From Streptomyces sp. MZ04 (lineage in GTDB: Bacteria > Actinomycetota > Actinomycetes > Streptomycetales > Streptomycetaceae): DNA of 36,848 nt. Where the stretch lies: contig NZ_SRIC01000051.1 in assembly GCF_004684775.1 (NCBI RefSeq), positions 1-36,848 on the forward strand, given 5' to 3'. Position numbers and translations under genes: made by a program. Shown here in pieces: positions 33,637-36,848 of the stretch; positions within the stretch are counted from its first letter, which is position 1, and each line of letters begins with the position of its first letter. The notes under the pieces were generated by a model. That model saw only the letters and a list, made by a program, of their open reading frames with translations. It was not told the DNA's origin and did no database searches.

Positions 33637-35028
33637 ATGGCACTCTCCCGTTCGGCACGTCTGGGGGCACTGGCCACAGCCGTCGCCTCCTTCTGCTTGA
33701 TCGCCGCCGCACCCGCGCCGCACCCCGGCTCGGACGGCGTCGGCGACCCGTACTTCCCGCAGCTCGGCAACGGCGGATTCGACGTACGTCACTACGGCCT
33801 CGACGTGGCGTACAACCCCGACACCGACCGCCTCGACGGCCGCACCACCATCACCGCGCGCGCCACCCAGGACCTCTCCTCCTTCGACCTCGACCTCCAG
33901 AAGCTGGAGGTGACGAGAATCGAGGTGAACGGAAGACGGGCGCACTTCACGCGCGAGGGCGACGAGATCCGCATCAGCCCGCGCGACCACCTGCGCAAGC
34001 ACCGGACGTTCACCGTGACCGTCACGTACGGCGGTGTCCCCGAGCCGCTGAGCGGCCCCATCGTCTTCGGCTCCGACTACGGCTGGATGAAGACGACGGA
34101 CGGCGTCTTCGTCGCGTGCGAGCCCAACGCCGCGTCGACGTGGTTCCCGTCCAGCGACCACCCGGGGGACAAGGCCGCCTTCGACATCCGCATCAAGGCC
34201 CCCAAGGGCCTGACCGGGGTCTCCAACGGCCGCCTGGTCGACACGTACGACAAGGGCGGGCAGACCGTCGCCCACTGGCGCGAGTCCACGCCCATGGCGA
34301 CCTACCTCGCGACCGCCACGATCGGGAAGTTCGACGTGAAGACCGGCAAGACCCCGGCGGGGACCCCGATCTACGTCGCCATCGACCCCGTCCTCGAGAA
34401 CAGCAACAACGTCGACGTGTACGGCGTCACCGCCGAGGTCACCGACTACTGGTCGGAGGTCTTCGGTCCCTACCCCTTCGAGGAGACCGGCGCGATCGTC
34501 GACGACATGCCGCAGGCGGGCTTCTCGCTCGAGACCCAGACCAAGCCGGTCTACTCCGCCGTCCGCAGCGAGTCGACCATCGCCCACGAGCTGGCCCACA
34601 TGTGGTTCGGCGACTCGGTCACGCCCGAGAAGTGGAACGACATCTGGCTCAACGAGGGGTTCGCGACCTACTCCCAGTGGCTGTGGAGCGAGCACAAGGG
34701 CATCCGCTCGGCCCACGACTCCTTCATCGCGGGCTACGACTCGCGCCCCGCCGACGCGCCCTTCTGGCAGACGGTCGTCGGCGACCCGCAGCGCGACACG
34801 ATGTTCGCCTCCGCCGTCTACCAGCGCGGCGCGATGACGCTCCAGATGCTGCGCGAGCGCATCGGTGACAAGGCGTTCTTCAAGCTGCTTCCGGCCTGGA
34901 CCCAGCAGAACCGGCACGGGAACGCGACCACCGCCGACTTCATCCGGCTCGCCGAGAAGATCTCGGGCAAGCAGCTGGACAGCCTGTTCGAGACGTGGCT
35001 GTTCACGAAGGGCAAGCCCGCCCTGTAG
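33637..35028 (+). CDS. Secreted M1-family metallopeptidase
   Basis: A 463-residue exported aminopeptidase-like enzyme with a signal peptide (residues 1-27, ending AAAPAP). The N-terminal beta domain (about 45-240) begins FDVRHYGLDVAYNP. The catalytic domain has HELAHMWFGDSV, with zinc ligands His317 and His321 and the catalytic Glu318, and WLNEGFATY with the third ligand Glu340 (HExxH-x18-E). The exopeptidase motif GxMEN is absent; its place is taken by QAGFSLETQ at 293-301, keeping one Glu. It is short compared with full M1 enzymes and lacks the C-terminal helical domain. AAGGGA precedes the ATG. Lying beside the oligopeptide permease, it may supply peptides outside the cell. Confidence 0.88.
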   Translation: MALSRSARLGALATAVASFCLIAAAPAPHPGSDGVGDPYFPQLGNGGFDVRHYGLDVAYNPDTDRLDGRTTITARATQDLSSFDLDLQKLEVTRIEVNGRRAHFTREGDEIRISPRDHLRKHRTFTVTVTYGGVPEPLSGPIVFGSDYGWMKTTDGVFVACEPNAASTWFPSSDHPGDKAAFDIRIKAPKGLTGVSNGRLVDTYDKGGQTVAHWRESTPMATYLATATIGKFDVKTGKTPAGTPIYVAIDPVLENSNNVDVYGVTAEVTDYWSEVFGPYPFEETGAIVDDMPQAGFSLETQTKPVYSAVRSESTIAHELAHMWFGDSVTPEKWNDIWLNEGFATYSQWLWSEHKGIRSAHDSFIAGYDSRPADAPFWQTVVGDPQRDTMFASAVYQRGAMTLQMLRERIGDKAFFKLLPAWTQQNRHGNATTADFIRLAEKISGKQLDSLFETWLFTKGKPAL

Positions 35029-35069
35029 GGGGTGCGTGGGGCTGGGCGGCGGGCAGGTAAGAATGTCGC

Positions 35070-35735
35070 GTGATTCAGGATCTGTTCAGCCCCTCCGTCC
35101 AGCACGCGCTCGACATCGTCGGGATCTTCGTCTTCGCGATCTCCGGCGCCCTGCTCGCCGTACGCAAGAACTTCGACGTCTTCGGCATCGCCGTGCTCGC
35201 CGAGGTCACCGCCCTGGGCGGCGGGATCCTCCGGGACCTGGTCATCGGGGCGGTGCCGCCCGCCGCGTTCACCGACCTCGGCTACTTCATCACCCCGCTG
35301 TTCGCCGCCGCCCTGGTGTTCTTCCTGCACCCCGAGGTGGAGCGCACCCAGGTCGCGGTGAACGTCTTCGACGCGGCGGGGCTCGGCCTCTTCTGCGTCA
35401 CCGGCACGACCAAGGCGTACGACTACGGCCTCGGCCTCACCGCGTCGGCGGCCCTGGGTCTGGCCACCGCGGTGGGCGGCGGCGTGCTGCGCGACATCAT
35501 CGCCAACGAGGTGCCCTCGCTGGTGCGCTGGGACCGTGATCTGTACGCCGTGCCCGCGATCGTCGGCTCGGCGATGGTCGCGCTCTGCATCAACTACGAC
35601 ATGGTGAACGCCTTCACCAGCGGCCTCGCCGTCGTCACGGCGTTCGTCCTGCGGCTGCTCGCGATGCGCTACCACTGGCGGGCGCCGCGGGCCTGGCACC
35701 GGCGTTCGACGGCGATGGAGGTGGAGGACGCGTAG
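35070..35735 (+). CDS. TRIC/UPF0126 family cation channel-like membrane protein
   Basis: A 221-residue membrane protein with about seven helices built from two repeats. The family motif GGGILRDLVIG and its second copy GGGVLRDIIANEVP are both present, one in each half. This is the prokaryotic TRIC (trimeric intracellular cation channel) or UPF0126 family, whose structures show monovalent cation channels in homotrimers; physiological roles in bacteria are unclear. GTG at 35070 starts directly after a TAAGAAT stretch (35058-35064), suggesting a leaderless transcript. A 12-bp tandem repeat starts at its stop codon. Confidence 0.88.
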   Translation: MIQDLFSPSVQHALDIVGIFVFAISGALLAVRKNFDVFGIAVLAEVTALGGGILRDLVIGAVPPAAFTDLGYFITPLFAAALVFFLHPEVERTQVAVNVFDAAGLGLFCVTGTTKAYDYGLGLTASAALGLATAVGGGVLRDIIANEVPSLVRWDRDLYAVPAIVGSAMVALCINYDMVNAFTSGLAVVTAFVLRLLAMRYHWRAPRAWHRRSTAMEVEDA

Positions 35736-35779
35736 GAGTGTGCCTAGGAGTGGGCCTAGGAGCGTGCCTAGGAGTGTGC
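35732..35779 (+). repeat. Four 12-bp tandem repeats (CTAGGAGTGTGC)
   Basis: Four adjacent 12-mers, each a variant of CTAGGAGTGTGC, start at 35732, 35744, 35756 and 35768. The first includes the TAG stop of the TRIC-type gene. Each copy carries an AGGAG Shine-Dalgarno-like core and the joins make CCTAGG. They lie about 60 bp ahead of the thioesterase gene. Confidence 0.85.
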
Positions 35780-35824
35780 GGCCCGGTTCACCGGAGAAAG
35801 CTACCGCTTAGTAGTTTCATGTTG

Positions 35825-35830
35825 TACGTT
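35825..35830 (+). promoter_or_regulatory. Possible leaderless -10 of the thioesterase gene
   Basis: TACGTT (35825-35830) lies six bases before the ATG at 35837 and no Shine-Dalgarno is visible, which fits a leaderless gene. The -35 is not clear. Confidence 0.35.
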
Positions 35831-35836
35831 GCTGGC

Positions 35837-36706
35837 ATGGCAGAGGCAGCATCCATACCGGCAGCGGTGCCCGCGAGCATCGGCGACAGCGAGTTCGACC
35901 GCGACACCGCGGTCACCCGGCGGGAGCCCGGCGTCTACGACATCGAGCTCTCCGCCGGCTGGACGATCATCAGCGCCGTCAACGGCGGCTATCTCCTCGC
36001 GGTGATCGGCCGAGCGCTCGGCGACGCGCTGCCGCACGCGGACCCCTTCACGATCTCCGCGCACTACCTGACGGCGTCGCAGCCGGGTCCCGCGGTGATC
36101 CGTACGGACGTGGTGCGCGGTGGGCGGACGCTGTCCACCGGGCAGGCCTCGCTCTTCCAGTACGACGAGGAGGGGCGCGAGGTGGAGCGGATCCGCGTGC
36201 TCGCCTCGTACGGAGATCTGGCCGCGCTGCCGGACGACGTCCGTACGACGGCCAAGCCGCCTGCGCTGCCGCCGCTGGAGCAGTGCTTCGGCCCGCAGGA
36301 CGCGCCGGATCACCGGCCCGTGCCCGGCAGCTCGGCGATCAGTGACCGGCTCTTCCTGAAACTGGACCCGTCCACCCTGGGGTGGGCCCTCGGCCAGCCC
36401 TCCGGCAAGGGGGAGATGCGGGCCTGGTTCGGCCTCGCGGACGGCCGCGACGCCGACCCGCTGTCGCTGCTGCTCGCGGTGGACGCGCTGCCGCCGACGG
36501 CCTTCGAACTGGGCCTGTCCGGCTGGGTCCCGACGGTCGAACTCACCACCCACATCCGCTGCCGTCCAGCTCCCGGACCGCTCCGTGTCTCCATCACCAC
36601 CCGCAACCTGGCGGGCGGCTTCCTGGAGGAGGACGCGGAGGTCTGGGACACGGAGGACCGCCTGGTCGCCCAGTCGCGACAGCTGGCGCGGGTCCGCTTG
36701 GGCTGA
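35837..36706 (+). CDS. Acyl-CoA thioesterase-like double-hotdog protein
   Basis: A 289-residue cytoplasmic protein of the TesB-like/4HBT_3 thioesterase family, made of two hotdog domains (about 20-135 and 175-289). The first contains WTIISAVNGGYLLAVIGRAL followed by PFTISAHYLTASQPGPA, where the NGGY turn and helix form the substrate pocket. The second contains PLSLLLAVDALPPTAFELG and ELTTHIRCRP. The family hydrolyses acyl-CoA esters, with unknown chain preference here. ATG at 35837 was chosen for homology start; the frame is open from 35738 across the 12-bp repeats. No operon partner is evident. Confidence 0.82.
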   Translation: MAEAASIPAAVPASIGDSEFDRDTAVTRREPGVYDIELSAGWTIISAVNGGYLLAVIGRALGDALPHADPFTISAHYLTASQPGPAVIRTDVVRGGRTLSTGQASLFQYDEEGREVERIRVLASYGDLAALPDDVRTTAKPPALPPLEQCFGPQDAPDHRPVPGSSAISDRLFLKLDPSTLGWALGQPSGKGEMRAWFGLADGRDADPLSLLLAVDALPPTAFELGLSGWVPTVELTTHIRCRPAPGPLRVSITTRNLAGGFLEEDAEVWDTEDRLVAQSRQLARVRLG

Positions 36707-36708
36707 GG

Positions 36709-36765
36709 GCATTTCAGCCCGTCCGGCGTTTGAGGACGAACTCGGCGGAGCCGGTGATCTGCGGT
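36709..36765. repeat. Interspersed Streptomyces repeat-like sequence
   Basis: The sequence starting CATTTCAGCCCGTCCGGCG and continuing TTTGAGGACGA closely resembles an intergenic element seen many times in Streptomyces genomes, usually just after genes. It follows the thioesterase stop by three bases. The match is from memory; copy number in this genome cannot be seen here. The remaining bases to 36848 hold nothing else recognisable. Confidence 0.55.
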
Positions 36766-36848
36766 CACCTCGAGGCCGGCGCAGCCGGAGAGTTTCGGGA
36801 AGGGGCGGGGTCGGGGAAAGAGGAAACCCCCTAACCCACCCACCGCAC

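Overview
This is a high-GC actinobacterial chromosome segment, almost certainly Streptomyces: GC-rich third codon positions, GTG and TTG starts, ATGA-type gene overlaps, likely leaderless promoters, and gene families typical of that genus. The gene order gcvT-gcvH-glyA-sdaA, then a P-loop protein, two SseB proteins and a five-gene oligopeptide permease matches, from memory, the S. coelicolor core around SCO5469-SCO5480. No species can be named from the sequence alone. No rRNA, tRNA, CRISPR array, insertion sequence or integrase was found.

Layout. 1-2449: the end of a polysaccharide-deacetylase-like gene coupled to a beta-propeller lipoprotein, then a GH25 muramidase. 2460-5246: an NADP-binding reductase, a quinone-oxidoreductase-like MDR enzyme and its divergent AraC-type regulator. 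5188-7477: a two-gene membrane operon (unknown polytopic protein plus ABA4-like protein) facing a MerR regulator across nested GATAGC palindromes. 7478-8348: a small cytoplasmic QxW beta-trefoil protein with a strong bidirectional terminator. 8349-11946: a FadR-type regulator divergent from a leuA-type gene, with an eight-unit 15-bp operator-like array and a leucine leader peptide/attenuator between them, followed by a coupled ABC ATPase. 11883-12655: a chimeric hydrolase/monooxygenase pseudogene and an EF-hand protein. 12792-17612: an OmpR-type two-component system followed by two lipoprotein hydrolases, a tripeptidyl-aminopeptidase-like serine hydrolase and a probable zinc metalloprotease, with an 11-bp direct repeat in the promoter between the kinase and the hydrolases. 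17653-22340 (minus): the serine/glycine block, with a tandem glycine riboswitch ahead of gcvT. 22484-25027: P-loop protein and two SseB-family genes. 25028-27060: an A+T-richer, gene-poor stretch with one secreted basic protein of unknown function. 27145-33527: oligopeptide ABC transporter operon. 33637-36706: M1-family metallopeptidase, TRIC/UPF0126 channel and double-hotdog thioesterase. The window ends in a sequence resembling an interspersed Streptomyces repeat.

How the genes fit together. Glycine sensed by the riboswitch probably controls gcvT-gcvH-glyA, which interconvert glycine, serine and one-carbon units, while SdaA drains serine to pyruvate; the nearby SseB proteins fit the same metabolic theme. 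Secreted peptidases (two lipoproteins and the M1 enzyme) and the oligopeptide permease form a plausible peptide-scavenging set. The most unusual regulatory region is 9042-9334, where transcription of a leuA-type gene appears to be controlled both by a FadR-type operator array and by leucine attenuation. The least explained segments are 25028-27060 and the orphan lectin-like gene at 7847-8269.
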